The notes: generated from the letters alone by a model not told the origin. A stretch of 38,972 nucleotides of DNA from Caulobacteraceae bacterium (GCA_027487945.1 JAIYCQ010000020.1:1-38972), one strand, 5' to 3'; counted from the first letter of the stretch, positions 17,215-26,505 are shown. Made by a program: numbers and translations.

Positions 17215-18618
17215 CTACTCCACCCGCGGCAGCACCAGCGCCACGCGCAGGCCCGGCCCCGAGCCGTTGTATTCGCCCGGCCCCTCATCGAGCTCCAGCC
17301 GGCCGCCGTGCGCCTCGGCGACCGCCGCCACCAGCGACAGGCCAAGCCCGCTGCCTGGCTCGCTGCGGCTGTTCTCCAGCCGTACGAAGCGCTGGACGAC
17401 GCGCGCGCGATCCTCTTCGGGCACGCCGGGACCGGTGTCGGTGACGGAGAATTCGATCTCGCCCGACGAGCGGCGACGCACGCGCAGCATCACCGCCCCG
17501 CCCGGCGGGGTGTACTTGATGGCGTTGTCGATGATGTTGGTCAGGGCCTGGGTCAGGATCGGCCGTGCGGCCTTGACCGTCAGCTGCGGCGTCAGCTCGG
17601 CCTTGAAGTCGAGCCCCTTGTCCTCGCAGAGCGGCTCATAGAGCTCGGCGATATCGGCGGCCAGATGGCCGGGATCGAAGTGGGTCTGGTCCGGGGCCTG
17701 CCCGGCCGCCTGCAGGCGGGCGATGGCAAGCACGGCGTTGAAGGTGCTCAGAACGCCGTCTGCGTCGTCCAGAGCCTGGATGAGCGCCTGTTTGGGATCG
17801 CCCTTTCCGGCCTCGACCTCGATCAGGGCGGACTCCATCCGGGCGCGCAGGCGAGTCAGCGGCGAGCGCAGATCATGGGCGATGGCGTCTCCGGCATGCC
17901 GCAGACCGCCCATCGAGCGCTCCAGCCGGTCGAGCATCTCGTTCAGCCCCTCGGCCAGCTCGTCATACTCGTCCTGCACGCCCCGGATCCGGGCCCGGGC
18001 CTTCAGGTCGCCGCTCCGCACCGCCGCCACGGTGTCCGTCAGCCCCGCCATGTGACGACTGACGTTGCGACTGACGATTGCGCCCCCGGCCAGACCCAGC
18101 ACGATGACCAGCGCGCCGGCGCCCCAGAGGGCGTTGACGATGCCGCTGACGAACCCGCGGGACTCACCGACATCGGCGCCGACGAACAGGAGCTCTCCGC
18201 CCTCGAGTCGCTCCTGCAGCCCCCGGGCCGGTCGTTTGATCTCGCCGCCGTCCATGTCGATATCGGTGACCGCGAAACTGGCCCAGGTCTCGCCGGGTCC
18301 GGCTTCGTCGACGGGCGACTCGGCGATGGTGCCGGTCATCCGCCTCCCGTCCTTGTCGAGCAAAAGATAGAGGAACGGCCGCTCGCCGCCCGCCCTTTCG
18401 ATCAGCGCCTGGTTAAGGGCGACCGCGCCGCCACGCCGGTAGACGGCCTCCAGGGAGTTCATTTCGCGCGTGATCTCAGCGTCGGCGCGGCGCGTCACTT
18501 CCCCAGCCGTGGCGAACCAAGCGTAGAAGAGGAAGGCCGCCGCCGCCATCGCGAACACCGCCAGGAACAGCAGCGTCATCCGGAAGGTGGTCGTGCGGAA
18601 GATGCGCGGCAGGCGCAT
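17215..18618 (-). CDS. Sensor histidine kinase (OmpR-system partner)
   Basis: 467 residues. Layout: cytoplasmic start, TM1 (about 13-36), a periplasmic sensor region of about 120 residues, TM2 (about 160-183), HAMP (184-236), HisKA with AGDAIAHDLRSPLTRL (phospho-acceptor His 248), and HATPase with N-box TNIIDNAIKYTP (about 360-371), VTDTGPGVPEED and GSGLGLSLVAAVAEAHGG. All catalytic boxes are intact. It lies 12 bases downstream of its response regulator gene, forming a regulator-kinase pair between the HtrA protease and glnE. The proximity to an envelope protease hints at envelope stress sensing, but the signal is unknown. Confidence 0.94.
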   Translation of the reverse strand: MRLPRIFRTTTFRMTLLFLAVFAMAAAAFLFYAWFATAGEVTRRADAEITREMNSLEAVYRRGGAVALNQALIERAGGERPFLYLLLDKDGRRMTGTIAESPVDEAGPGETWASFAVTDIDMDGGEIKRPARGLQERLEGGELLFVGADVGESRGFVSGIVNALWGAGALVIVLGLAGGAIVSRNVSRHMAGLTDTVAAVRSGDLKARARIRGVQDEYDELAEGLNEMLDRLERSMGGLRHAGDAIAHDLRSPLTRLRARMESALIEVEAGKGDPKQALIQALDDADGVLSTFNAVLAIARLQAAGQAPDQTHFDPGHLAADIAELYEPLCEDKGLDFKAELTPQLTVKAARPILTQALTNIIDNAIKYTPPGGAVMLRVRRRSSGEIEFSVTDTGPGVPEEDRARVVQRFVRLENSRSEPGSGLGLSLVAAVAEAHGGRLELDEGPGEYNGSGPGLRVALVLPRVE

Positions 18619-18630
18619 GGGCTCTGGATC

Positions 18631-19302
18631 CTAGGGGTCGAGCCGGTAGCCGGCGCCGCGCACCGTCTGCAGCATCTGGCGTTCGAAGCCCTTGTCGATC
18701 TTCGAGCGCAGCCGCGAGATGTGGACGTCGATGACGTTGGTCTGGGGATCGAAGTGGTACTCCCAGACCTTCTCCAGCAGCATCGTGCGGGTCACCGACT
18801 GCCCGGCGTGGCGCATCATGAACTCCAGCAGCTGGAACTCGCGCGGCTGAAGGTCGATCTCGGTCTCGCCCCGGTGCACGGTGCGGGCGATGAGGTTCAT
18901 TTCCAGATCGCCAACCTTCAGGGTCGTGGCCACCGCGCCGGTTTCCCGGCGGCGGGACAGCGCCTCGACGCGGGCGATCAGTTCGGCGAAGGCGTAGGGC
19001 TTAACCAGATAGTCGTCGGCGCCGGCCTGGAGCCCGTCGACGCGATCGGAAACCTCGCCCAGGGCCGACAGGAACAGCACCGGCGTGGCGTCGCCCTCGC
19101 GCCGCAGGGTTTCGACCACCTGCACGCCGTTCAGCTTCGGCATCATCCGGTCCACGATGAGCACGTCGAAGCCCCGCTTCTGGGCGGCGGCCAGCCCCAG
19201 CGCTCCGTCAGCGGCATGGATGCAATCATAGCCGTTGTCGCTCAGACCACGGACCATGGCCTCGGCCGCTTCGACATCATCCTCGATAATCAGGATACGC
19301 AT
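18631..19302 (-). CDS. OmpR/PhoB-family response regulator
   Basis: 223 residues: receiver domain with acidic pocket IIEDD (Asp 8/9), phosphorylation Asp 51 (LIVDRMMP) and Lys 102 (YLVKPYAF), then a winged-helix DNA-binding domain ending VRGAGYRLDP. The ATG at 19302 is preceded by GGAGGGGGCAG, a strong ribosome site. Encoded directly before its kinase. The 131-base gap upstream, to the HtrA gene, shows no clear direct repeat that could be a self-binding site, so the gene may be read from its own promoter or from the protease transcript. Confidence 0.95.
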   Translation of the reverse strand: MRILIIEDDVEAAEAMVRGLSDNGYDCIHAADGALGLAAAQKRGFDVLIVDRMMPKLNGVQVVETLRREGDATPVLFLSALGEVSDRVDGLQAGADDYLVKPYAFAELIARVEALSRRRETGAVATTLKVGDLEMNLIARTVHRGETEIDLQPREFQLLEFMMRHAGQSVTRTMLLEKVWEYHFDPQTNVIDVHISRLRSKIDKGFERQMLQTVRGAGYRLDP

Positions 19303-19433
19303 CTGCCCCCTCCAGCGGTCAGCGGCCAGCGTCGATTCGGGCGCCGGCCGTTGCTACTCTAGCTTGATCCGCGGGCCGCAACAGCGCCACGGAGCATATC
19401 CCTCACGGGTTCCGACAAGGCGGACCCGGAGAC

Positions 19434-21032
19434 CTACTCGACCTTGACCGGCACCACGCCGGTCTGACCCCGGCGATTGGCGAAGCCGAGCAGGATCGTC
19501 GGACGACCGGCCTTCTTCGCCGCCTCGACCGCGGCGGTCACCTCGGACGGCGAGCCGATCGGCTTGAGGTTCACCGAGGTGATGACGATGCCCTGGGTCA
19601 GACCCTTTTCAGCGGCGTCGGAGTCGCCGCGAACCGACTCGACCACGACGCCCTTCACGTCGGGCGCGAGGCTGTAGCGGGTGCGGGCCGCGGCATCGAG
19701 CGGGATCAGCCCCATGCCCAGCACATTGACCCGCGCAGGGGCGCCCTTCTGGGGCTTGGACTCATTGCCATCCGCGTCGTCGTCGCCGCTGCCGCCGGTG
19801 ACTTCGGCCAGCTGCTGGTTGGACGGCCGGACGCCGGACCGAACGTCGATGAACCGCTTCTTGCCGCCGCGGATGATCTCAAGGCGCAGGTTCTCGCCGG
19901 CGCCGACCCGGGCGACCTGACGGGTCAGGGCGGTGGAGGAGTCGATGGCGACCCCGTTGACCGACAGCACGATGTCGTCCCGCAGCACGCCCGCCTTGTC
20001 CGCCGGGCCACCCGGGGTGACCTGGGCGACGACCGCGCCCCTGGTGCCGGACAGGTCGAGCGCGTCGGCCATTTCCGGCGTGAAGTTCTGGATCTGGGCG
20101 CCGATGTAGCCGCGCACCACCTTGCCGTTGGCGATCAGTTGCCGGGTGATCCCCTCGGCGGTGTCGGCCGGAATAGCGAAGCCGATGCCGACCGAGCCGC
20201 CCGTGGGCGAGAAGATGGCGCTGTTGACGCCGATCACCCGGCCGAACAGGTCGAACGTCGGGCCGCCGGAGTTGCCGCGATTGATCGGGGCGTCGATCTG
20301 CAGGTAGTCGACGAACTGCGAGGAGTCGTCGTTCAGGTTCCGGCCGTAGGCCGAGACGATGCCGGCCGTGGCCGTTCCGCCCAGACCGAACGGGTTGCCG
20401 ACCGCGATCACCCAGTCGCCGACGCGCGGCTTGGCCACGGTCTCGAAGTTGACGAAGGTGAAGCCGGTCCCCTGGACCTTGATCACCGCAAGGTCGGTGT
20501 TTTCGTCGCGGCCGACGATGGTGGCCTTCAGCTCACGGCCGTCCTTCAGGGTGACGGTGATTTCGTCGGCGCCCTCGACCACGTGGTTGTTGGTGACGAT
20601 GTAGCCGTCGGCGGTGATGAAGAAGCCCGAGCCGGACGACTGCTGACGCGGCCGCAGGCCGTCGCCTTCGTCCTCGCCCGCGCCCTCACCCTCGCCCTGC
20701 CCGCCCGAGCCGCCGTTGCGGTCCTCGTTGCGGCCCTGGGGACCGAAGTTGAACGGCAGGCCGGGGAAGCGCAGCGAGCGGGCGTCGACCCGGGTGCTGA
20801 CGTCGATCGACACCACGGCGGGCGAAACCTTCTCGAAGATGTCGGCGAACGACATCGGGGCGCCCGGCGGCGGCGCGAACATCATCGGACCGGTCGAGGC
20901 GGTCTGGATCACCGCCGGGGGCGTCCTGGCCTCGGCGGGCGACATACGCATGCCGACACCCGCGAGGGCCGCTGCCGCCACGCCCGCGCCGGCGACGGCG
21001 CCAACAAAAAACCCGGTCTTCTTCGCGACCAT
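19434..21032 (-). CDS. degP: DegP/HtrA-family periplasmic serine protease (Do type)
   Basis: 532 residues from the ATG at 21032, which has AGGAACGGA upstream; earlier in-frame codons up to 21110 look non-coding. N-terminal hydrophobic segment (7-27) serves as signal peptide or anchor. Trypsin-like domain with catalytic His 150 (TNNHVV), Asp 180 (NTDLAVIK) and Ser 255 (GNSGGP), followed by two PDZ domains (about 320-420 and 445-525). A Gly/Glu/Asp-rich low-complexity loop (about 100-128) precedes the protease core where Do proteases carry their regulatory LA loop. It degrades or refolds damaged envelope proteins. Located between the ccm operon and a two-component pair, all on the same strand. 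Confidence 0.95.
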   Translation of the reverse strand: MVAKKTGFFVGAVAGAGVAAAALAGVGMRMSPAEARTPPAVIQTASTGPMMFAPPPGAPMSFADIFEKVSPAVVSIDVSTRVDARSLRFPGLPFNFGPQGRNEDRNGGSGGQGEGEGAGEDEGDGLRPRQQSSGSGFFITADGYIVTNNHVVEGADEITVTLKDGRELKATIVGRDENTDLAVIKVQGTGFTFVNFETVAKPRVGDWVIAVGNPFGLGGTATAGIVSAYGRNLNDDSSQFVDYLQIDAPINRGNSGGPTFDLFGRVIGVNSAIFSPTGGSVGIGFAIPADTAEGITRQLIANGKVVRGYIGAQIQNFTPEMADALDLSGTRGAVVAQVTPGGPADKAGVLRDDIVLSVNGVAIDSSTALTRQVARVGAGENLRLEIIRGGKKRFIDVRSGVRPSNQQLAEVTGGSGDDDADGNESKPQKGAPARVNVLGMGLIPLDAAARTRYSLAPDVKGVVVESVRGDSDAAEKGLTQGIVITSVNLKPIGSPSEVTAAVEAAKKAGRPTILLGFANRRGQTGVVPVKVE

Positions 21033-21091
21033 CTGTGTTCCGTTCCTGTCCCCGGCGACGCGGGTTCTGAGATGCTCTGGATCGTTGCCAA

Positions 21092-21107
21092 AGAGCCCTG
21101 CGGCTCT
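21092..21107 (-). terminator. Weak hairpin between ccmH and the protease gene, possible terminator
   Basis: A 6-bp stem AGAGCC/GGCTCT with a four-base loop lies 59 bases past the ccmH stop. In the direction of transcription it is followed only by TTT-less-rich sequence (TTGGC after the stem), so it is a poor intrinsic terminator. It could slow read-through from the ccm operon into the protease gene or sit in the protease gene's leader. Low confidence. Confidence 0.25.
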
Positions 21108-21165
21108 CAAGTTATCTTTCCGTCATGCACCGTGGCGTTTCTAGGGCGCGCCGGCGCGACGGGGG

Positions 21166-21612
21166 TCAAGCGTCGCGGTCTTCGAGCAGCCGCGCAAGCC
21201 GCGCTTCCTCGTCCACGGTCAGGGTCTCAGCCAGGTCGCGACGCCGGACACGCAACGCCAGGAAGGCCAGACCGGCCAGCACGGCCGCGAAGGGCCCCAG
21301 CCAGAGCACGGCATTGCCGAGGCTGAAGGCCGGCTTCAGCAGCACATACTCGCCGTACCGGTCAGTCAGGAACGCCTTCACCTGCGCCGGATCGCGCCCG
21401 GCGGCGACCTGTTCGCGGACGACACGGCGGAGGTCCCGGGCCAGTTCAGCGTCGGAGTCGTTGATCGATTCGTTCTGGCAGACGAGGCAACGGACCTCCT
21501 CGAAGATCTCCCGCGCCGCCGCTTCCTGCGTGGGGTCGGCCAGCCGCTCGGCGGGATCGGACGCCGCGGCGATACAGAGTCCGCCGGCGATCACGGCCAG
21601 GATGCGCCTCAT
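21166..21612 (-). CDS. ccmH: Cytochrome c maturation protein CcmH (thioredoxin-like reductant of apocytochrome)
   Basis: 148 residues from the ATG at 21612, which overlaps the ccmF stop (ATGA) and has GGAGGAAGG just upstream. N-terminal signal segment (RRILAVIAGGLCIAAA), the redox motif RCLVCQNESINDSDAELARDLR with Cys 42 and Cys 45, and one membrane span near residues 104-124 (LWLGPFAAVLAGLAFLALRV). In the Ccm pathway CcmH holds apocytochrome c reduced and works with CcmF in heme ligation in the periplasm. It is the last gene of the ccmI-E-F-H operon. Confidence 0.95.
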   Translation of the reverse strand: MRRILAVIAGGLCIAAASDPAERLADPTQEAAAREIFEEVRCLVCQNESINDSDAELARDLRRVVREQVAAGRDPAQVKAFLTDRYGEYVLLKPAFSLGNAVLWLGPFAAVLAGLAFLALRVRRRDLAETLTVDEEARLARLLEDRDA

Positions 21613-23570
21613 GCCGCCTTCCTCCCCGCCGCCAGCCGCAGCCGCCGGTCCGACAGGGACACCAGACCTCCCACGGCCATCAGCAGCGGCCCCAGGAAGA
21701 TGAGCTGGACCCACGGATTGAAGTAGCCACGCACCAGCCAGGCCGGACGACCACCCTCGCCGGCGCGGCGTTCACCCAGCACGATGTAGATCTGGTCGAG
21801 GCCGCGGTTGCAGAGCGCGACCTCCGAGGTGGTCTGCTTTCCCGTCGGATAGAAGCGCCGCTCGGGACGGGCTTCGCAGATGACCCGCCCGCCATGGGTG
21901 ACGGTCACGTGGCCGCGCTCGGCGATATAGTTGGGGCCCTCGCCGGTGCGGACGCTGTCGAGCGTCAGGCTGTAGGCGCCGACCTCGATCCGCCCGCCCA
22001 GGGACAGGGCCTCGGCGGCCTCGATCTTCCAGGCGGTCTCGAAGACGGCGCCCAGGGTGAACAGACCCAGCCCCAGGTGCGCGAGGGTCATGCCCCAGGC
22101 GCCGCGCGGCAGGCCGACCAGCCGGCGCCAGACCTCGGCCGCGGGCGCGCGGAATGCCCGGGTGCGCTCGGCGACCTCGGCCAGGGCGCCGAAGACGAGC
22201 CAGAAGCCGAGCGCCACGCCGGCCGCCGCCAGCGCCTTGCGCGGGCTGACCAGCGCGAAGGTCGCGAGGGCGAAGATGATCGCCGCCGCCGCCGCCAGCA
22301 TCAGGCGCTGCCCGGCAGCGCCCAGGTCCCCGCGCTTCCAGGCCGTCAGCGGCCCGAACGGCAGGATCAGGAACGCCACCGCCATCAGCGGCGTGAAAGT
22401 CAGATTGAAGTAGGGCGGACCAACCGACACCGCCTCGCCGTCCATCGCCTCGCGGATCAGCGGATAGAGGGTGCCCAGCAGCACCGTCGCGGTGGCGGCG
22501 GTCAGGATGATGTTGTTCAGCACGATCAGGCTTTCGCGGCTGACCGGGGCGAACAGGCCGCCGGGCTGCAACGCCGGCGCCCGCCAGGCAAACAGCGCAA
22601 AGCCCGCGCCGGACGCAGCGCCCAGGATGGCCAGCAGCAGCGCGCCGCGGGTCGGATCGACCGCGAAGGCGTGCACGCTGGTCAGGACGCCGGACCGCAC
22701 AAGGAAGGCGCCGAGCATCGAGAAGGTGAAGGCCGCCAGCGCCAGGAACAGGGTCCAGCCGGACAGTGCGCCGCGCTTTTCCGTCACGACGGCCGAATGC
22801 AGCAGGGCGGTCCCGATCAGCCACGGCATGAAGGAGGCGTTCTCGACCGGGTCCCAGAACCACCAGCCGCCCCAGCCCAGCTCGTAGTAGGCCCAGAAGG
22901 AGCCCAGGGTGATGCCGACCGTCAGCATGCTCCAGGCCGCCAGGGTCCAGGGCCGCACCCAGCGCGCCCAGGCGGCGTCGATCCTGCCTCCAATCAGGGC
23001 GGCGACCGCGAAGGAGAAGACCACGGAAAACCCGACATAGCCCAGGTAGAGGAACGGCGGGTGGAGGACGAGCGCCGGGTCCTGCAGAAGCGGGTTCAGC
23101 GACCGCCCTTCGACCGGCGGGTCCAGCAGGCGGGCCAGCGGGTTGGAGGCGAACACCGTGTAGGCCAGGAACATGACCCCGAGCACGCCCTGCACCCCGA
23201 TGACCCGGCTGCGCAAGGCCAGCGGCAGGTCACGGCCGAAGGCGGCGACCGCTGCGCCGTAGCCGGTGAGCGCCATGCACCAGAGCAGCATCGAGCCCTC
23301 GTGGCTGCCCCAGGCGCCGGCCACCTTGTAGAGCATCGGCTTGGCGGTGTTGGAGTTGGCCGCGACGTTGGCGACCGAGAAGTCGGAGGTCACGAAGGCG
23401 ACCATCAGGGCAGCGAACGCCGCCGTCACACAGAGAAACGCCCCGAGGGACGCTCCGCTCGCCGCGCCGGCCAGGGCCGGTCGACGGGCTCCGAACAGAC
23501 CCAGGGCCGTCTGGCCGATGGACAGCGCCAGGGCCAGCGCCAGGGCGAAAGCGCCCAGTTCAGCGGTCAT
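21609..23570 (-). CDS. ccmF: Heme lyase CcmF
   Basis: 653 residues, standard length, with about fifteen membrane segments. The WWD heme-binding signature is seen in ELGWGGWWFWDPVENASFMPWL (about residues 230-251), as is the flanking HPPFLYLGYVGF segment. CcmF takes heme from CcmE and attaches it to apocytochrome CXXCH sites together with CcmH. The start at 23570 overlaps ccmE by 11 bases and its stop overlaps the ccmH start by 4 bases, so translation is coupled along the operon. Confidence 0.97.
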   Translation of the reverse strand: MTAELGAFALALALALSIGQTALGLFGARRPALAGAASGASLGAFLCVTAAFAALMVAFVTSDFSVANVAANSNTAKPMLYKVAGAWGSHEGSMLLWCMALTGYGAAVAAFGRDLPLALRSRVIGVQGVLGVMFLAYTVFASNPLARLLDPPVEGRSLNPLLQDPALVLHPPFLYLGYVGFSVVFSFAVAALIGGRIDAAWARWVRPWTLAAWSMLTVGITLGSFWAYYELGWGGWWFWDPVENASFMPWLIGTALLHSAVVTEKRGALSGWTLFLALAAFTFSMLGAFLVRSGVLTSVHAFAVDPTRGALLLAILGAASGAGFALFAWRAPALQPGGLFAPVSRESLIVLNNIILTAATATVLLGTLYPLIREAMDGEAVSVGPPYFNLTFTPLMAVAFLILPFGPLTAWKRGDLGAAGQRLMLAAAAAIIFALATFALVSPRKALAAAGVALGFWLVFGALAEVAERTRAFRAPAAEVWRRLVGLPRGAWGMTLAHLGLGLFTLGAVFETAWKIEAAEALSLGGRIEVGAYSLTLDSVRTGEGPNYIAERGHVTVTHGGRVICEARPERRFYPTGKQTTSEVALCNRGLDQIYIVLGERRAGEGGRPAWLVRGYFNPWVQLIFLGPLLMAVGGLVSLSDRRLRLAAGRKAA

Positions 23571-24036
23571 AGGCGCCCTTTGCTCCGTCTCCGCGCCACT
23601 CGCCCTGTTCCTTGATGGCGTCGGCGACCTCGCGCGGCATGTACTGCTCGTCGTGCTTGGCCAGCACGCGGCGGGCGATGAACAGACCGGACGCCTCGAA
23701 GGCCCCCTCGGCGACGATGCCCTGCCCCTCGCGGAACAGGTCCGGCAGGTCGCCCTTGTAGCTGATCCTGGTCGTGGCCCTGTTGTCGGTCACCGAGAAC
23801 TCGACCTTGCCGTCCGGGTGTTTGAGAACGCTGCCCGCGACGACGAGCCCGCCGAGCTGCACGGCTCGGCCGGGCGCCACGTTCGCCTCCCGGGCCTGTG
23901 CAGGCGTGTAGAAGAGGGAGATGGAATCGCGCAGGCCCCACATGGTCAGCCCGACCGCCAGGATCAGCACCGGCGCGATCGCCAGCACGATCGTCAGACG
24001 ACGGCGGGCGGTGCGGGATTTCGGCCAGAAGCTCAT
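23560..24036 (-). CDS. ccmE: Heme chaperone CcmE
   Basis: 158 residues: short cytoplasmic start, one membrane anchor (about 13-33), then a periplasmic OB-fold domain. The heme-attachment motif is AKHDEQYMP with the covalent His at 128 and Tyr at 132, matching the HDENYxP-type motif of characterised CcmE. It carries heme from the CcmABCD release complex to CcmF. Its start overlaps the ccmI stop (ATGA). Confidence 0.96.
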   Translation of the reverse strand: MSFWPKSRTARRRLTIVLAIAPVLILAVGLTMWGLRDSISLFYTPAQAREANVAPGRAVQLGGLVVAGSVLKHPDGKVEFSVTDNRATTRISYKGDLPDLFREGQGIVAEGAFEASGLFIARRVLAKHDEQYMPREVADAIKEQGEWRGDGAKGAYDR

Positions 24037-25133
24037 CGCGGAGCCTCCGCCGCCTGGTCGAGGGCCTGAAGCACCTGCGGATTGTCCTTGAACAGCGTCC
24101 GCGCGCGATCACGGGCGGCGTCGCGTTTGCCGGTCTCGCCCAGCACGGCCCAGGCGCGGACGAGCCGCACCCAGCCCTCGGGGTCGTCGGGTTGGGTCTC
24201 CAGCCGCGCGGCGAGGCCATCGACCATGCCGCGGATCGCCGCGTCATCGGGCACCCCGGGCTGCGGCGCGGGGGCGGGCGTTGTGGTCGGCAGGGCCCCG
24301 GCCTTCTCGACGGCAGCGATCTCGGCGGTCAGGGCCGCGCGAACGGCCTGCTCGGAGGGCGCCGCGGACGGCAGAGCCGTCAGCAGCGCCCGCCAGCCGG
24401 CCAGACCCTCGGCCACCCGGCCGTCCTGGATCTCGGCCCGCGACAGGAAATAGCGGGCGCTGACATTGGTCGCGTCGCGCTTTAGCGCCTCGCTGAAAGC
24501 CGCCTTCGCGTCGTTGTCGACCCGCCCCTCGGCCTGGACCACGAACGATTCGCCCAGGAGCGCCCAGAGATCGGCGCGCTCGGGAGCGATGCTCACCGCG
24601 CGGCGCAAGGCCGAGCCGGCCGCGACGGGATCGCCCTGACCGAGTTCGACCGAGGCGAGCTTGTAGTAGGCCTCGGCGTCATTGGGCCGCTCGACAGTGA
24701 TGGCGCGGAGGATGGCGGCCAGCCTCGGCATGTCGAGCCGCTCGAGGTCGCCCGAACGCCACTCGGCCAGGCGGGCGGCGAAAGGTTGATCCTTCAGCCC
24801 GGGCGCGCCGACCGTGACATAGGCGCCGGCCGCCAGCAGGGGTGCGATGAGGGCCGCTGCGAGGACCAGACGGCGGCCCGCGGCGCTCTCCGGCGCGGTC
24901 GCCGTGTCGGCCGCGGCCAGAAGGCGCCGGCCGGCCTCGGCCCGGGCCGAGCGGACTTCGCTCTCGGGAAGCAGGCCCCGCGCCGCCAGGTCGTCGATCT
25001 CGTCCAGCTGACGGCGGTGCACCGCCAGGGTCGGGTCATCGCCCGCGAAGCGCGTCGCCGCGCGCGCGCCGTTGAGCATCAGCCAGCCAACGACTGCTGA
25101 AAGGGCCGCCGCCGCGATCCAGAATGCGAACAT
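24033..25133 (-). CDS. ccmI: Cytochrome c biogenesis protein CcmI (TPR apocytochrome chaperone)
   Basis: 366 residues. Two N-terminal membrane spans (MFAFWIAAAALSAVVGWLML and about 91-113) with a short cytoplasmic loop between them carrying RQLDEIDDLAARGLLPESE, the family's conserved leucine-zipper-like loop. The periplasmic part holds TPR-like helices (AEAYYKLASVELGQGDPVAAGSALRRAVSIAP and later repeats). CcmI binds apocytochrome c and delivers it to the CcmF-CcmH ligation complex. First gene of the operon; the 40 bases upstream to the unknown 443-residue gene's stop leave little room for a promoter, so transcription may begin within or before that gene. Confidence 0.93.
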   Translation of the reverse strand: MFAFWIAAAALSAVVGWLMLNGARAATRFAGDDPTLAVHRRQLDEIDDLAARGLLPESEVRSARAEAGRRLLAAADTATAPESAAGRRLVLAAALIAPLLAAGAYVTVGAPGLKDQPFAARLAEWRSGDLERLDMPRLAAILRAITVERPNDAEAYYKLASVELGQGDPVAAGSALRRAVSIAPERADLWALLGESFVVQAEGRVDNDAKAAFSEALKRDATNVSARYFLSRAEIQDGRVAEGLAGWRALLTALPSAAPSEQAVRAALTAEIAAVEKAGALPTTTPAPAPQPGVPDDAAIRGMVDGLAARLETQPDDPEGWVRLVRAWAVLGETGKRDAARDRARTLFKDNPQVLQALDQAAEAPR

Positions 25134-25173
25134 GGCGGCGTGTTAGCGGATCACGTCGACGATAGCGAGAGGA

Positions 25174-26505
25174 TCAGGCCGCTGCGGCGCGACGACGCAC
25201 CACGCCGGCGGCCTGGCGGTCCCTGACGAGGGTCATAAGCTGCGCGGCGACGTCCAGGAACTCCTGGGCGCGATGGGGATCGATGGCGTCACCGAGGCGG
25301 AGCTGCTCGAGCACGTCCTCGACATAGCGGTCGATTCGCAGGCCGACCGTTTCGTGAACCTTGCCGCGCACGCCGGCGAACCCGCCGTCGTTGGCGCAGC
25401 CACGCACAGCCTCGGAAAAGGCCAGTAGTCCGAGGGCGAGCTTCAGGGCGCCGTCGTCGGGCGGCTCGTCGAGCTTTGGCGCGTTGGAGACCAGCCGCGC
25501 CGAGTAGCGCAGCTTTTGCATGGGGAGGGCCAGCTTCACTGCATCATCGATCTCGTGCAGCCGCTGTTCGACGGTAGAGGCCAGGGTCTGTTTGAGTTTG
25601 ACGACACGCTGTCCCCAGGGGCCGTCGCGATACAGTTGCACCGACTGGTCCAGTTCGGTGATGGTCTCGACCGCCCGCTGGACCGCCTGGGCGGCCTGGT
25701 CGGCGGCGCCCGGACCCATGCCGGGTTTAAGGGTCTTCAGCAGCGTCACCTGCGCCTCGATCGCGTCGATCGCCCGCTCGCCGAACGACGCGAGTTCGGA
25801 GGCGGCCAGGTAGCGTTCGCCGGGGTGATCCATGATCGCGGAGACCACACGCAGGATCTGGCAGGGATGCTTCAGATGCGAGGCGAGCATCTCGAACATC
25901 AGCGGACCGCCGCCTTCGCCGACGGCGCCCGCATCCTTGTAGGCGATACGGGCGCTGGCGCGGCGATCATCCGACATGCGCTGCAGCCAGTCGGTCAACC
26001 GCAGCAGGGGCGGCCGAACAATCGGGGCGAGGTCGAGCGCCATGATCAGGGCCTGCGCCGAGCCCCGGCGATCAGCCTCGAGCATGGCGATGACGGCGAC
26101 ATAGCCCGGCATCTCGGCCGCCCGCAGCCCGCCGGCCGCGCGGCTGCAAAGCACGTCGAAGATCTGTGGCGAGGGCTCCTCGGGATCGATGTAGTAGCAG
26201 GCGTCCTGGGCCTGTTTCACCCAGTCGGGCTTGTCGGCCTGGAGCGCGGACCACAGCAGCGACAGGGCGGGAATCGGGAAGGCCAGGCGGCTGTCGGCGT
26301 GGCGGACGCGGAACAGGCCCTTGACCGGCGCCAGGACGTGGGCGCGCACGGAGCGCGTCGCCACCTCACCCTCGATCATCGCGCCGATCGCGGCCAGAGA
26401 CCCACTCGAGCCCTCCTTGCAGACGGCGCGCTCAAGGCCGCGCACCACGTCGTCGGGCGACGCGGCGAGAAGGCCTTTCAGCATCGCGATCTTGTCAGGC
26501 GACAA
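25174..26505 (-). CDS. Conserved-looking protein of unknown function, 443 residues
   Basis: I do not recognise a family. The sequence is predicted mostly helical, soluble, without signal peptide or membrane spans: an N-terminal region (LKGLLAASPDDVVRGLERAV), a central part with many Leu and Ala helices, and KLKQTLASTVEQRLHEIDDAVKLALP as a likely coiled segment (about 310-335). It ends in an Arg/Ala-rich tail (RRRAAAA). The first possible start is a TTG at 26505 with no evident Shine-Dalgarno; an ATG at 26484 is the alternative, also without one. Codon use is like its neighbours, supporting that it is a true gene. It lies between the kinase at 26591 (upstream) and ccmI (downstream), same strand, and could share a transcript with ccmI. 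Confidence 0.8.
   Translation of the reverse strand: MSPDKIAMLKGLLAASPDDVVRGLERAVCKEGSSGSLAAIGAMIEGEVATRSVRAHVLAPVKGLFRVRHADSRLAFPIPALSLLWSALQADKPDWVKQAQDACYYIDPEEPSPQIFDVLCSRAAGGLRAAEMPGYVAVIAMLEADRRGSAQALIMALDLAPIVRPPLLRLTDWLQRMSDDRRASARIAYKDAGAVGEGGGPLMFEMLASHLKHPCQILRVVSAIMDHPGERYLAASELASFGERAIDAIEAQVTLLKTLKPGMGPGAADQAAQAVQRAVETITELDQSVQLYRDGPWGQRVVKLKQTLASTVEQRLHEIDDAVKLALPMQKLRYSARLVSNAPKLDEPPDDGALKLALGLLAFSEAVRGCANDGGFAGVRGKVHETVGLRIDRYVEDVLEQLRLGDAIDPHRAQEFLDVAAQLMTLVRDRQAAGVVRRRAAAA

Noticed and set aside
17308..19362. 684-codon plus-strand frame over the two-component genes
   Set aside because: Antisense shadow of the kinase and regulator, with no recognisable domain.
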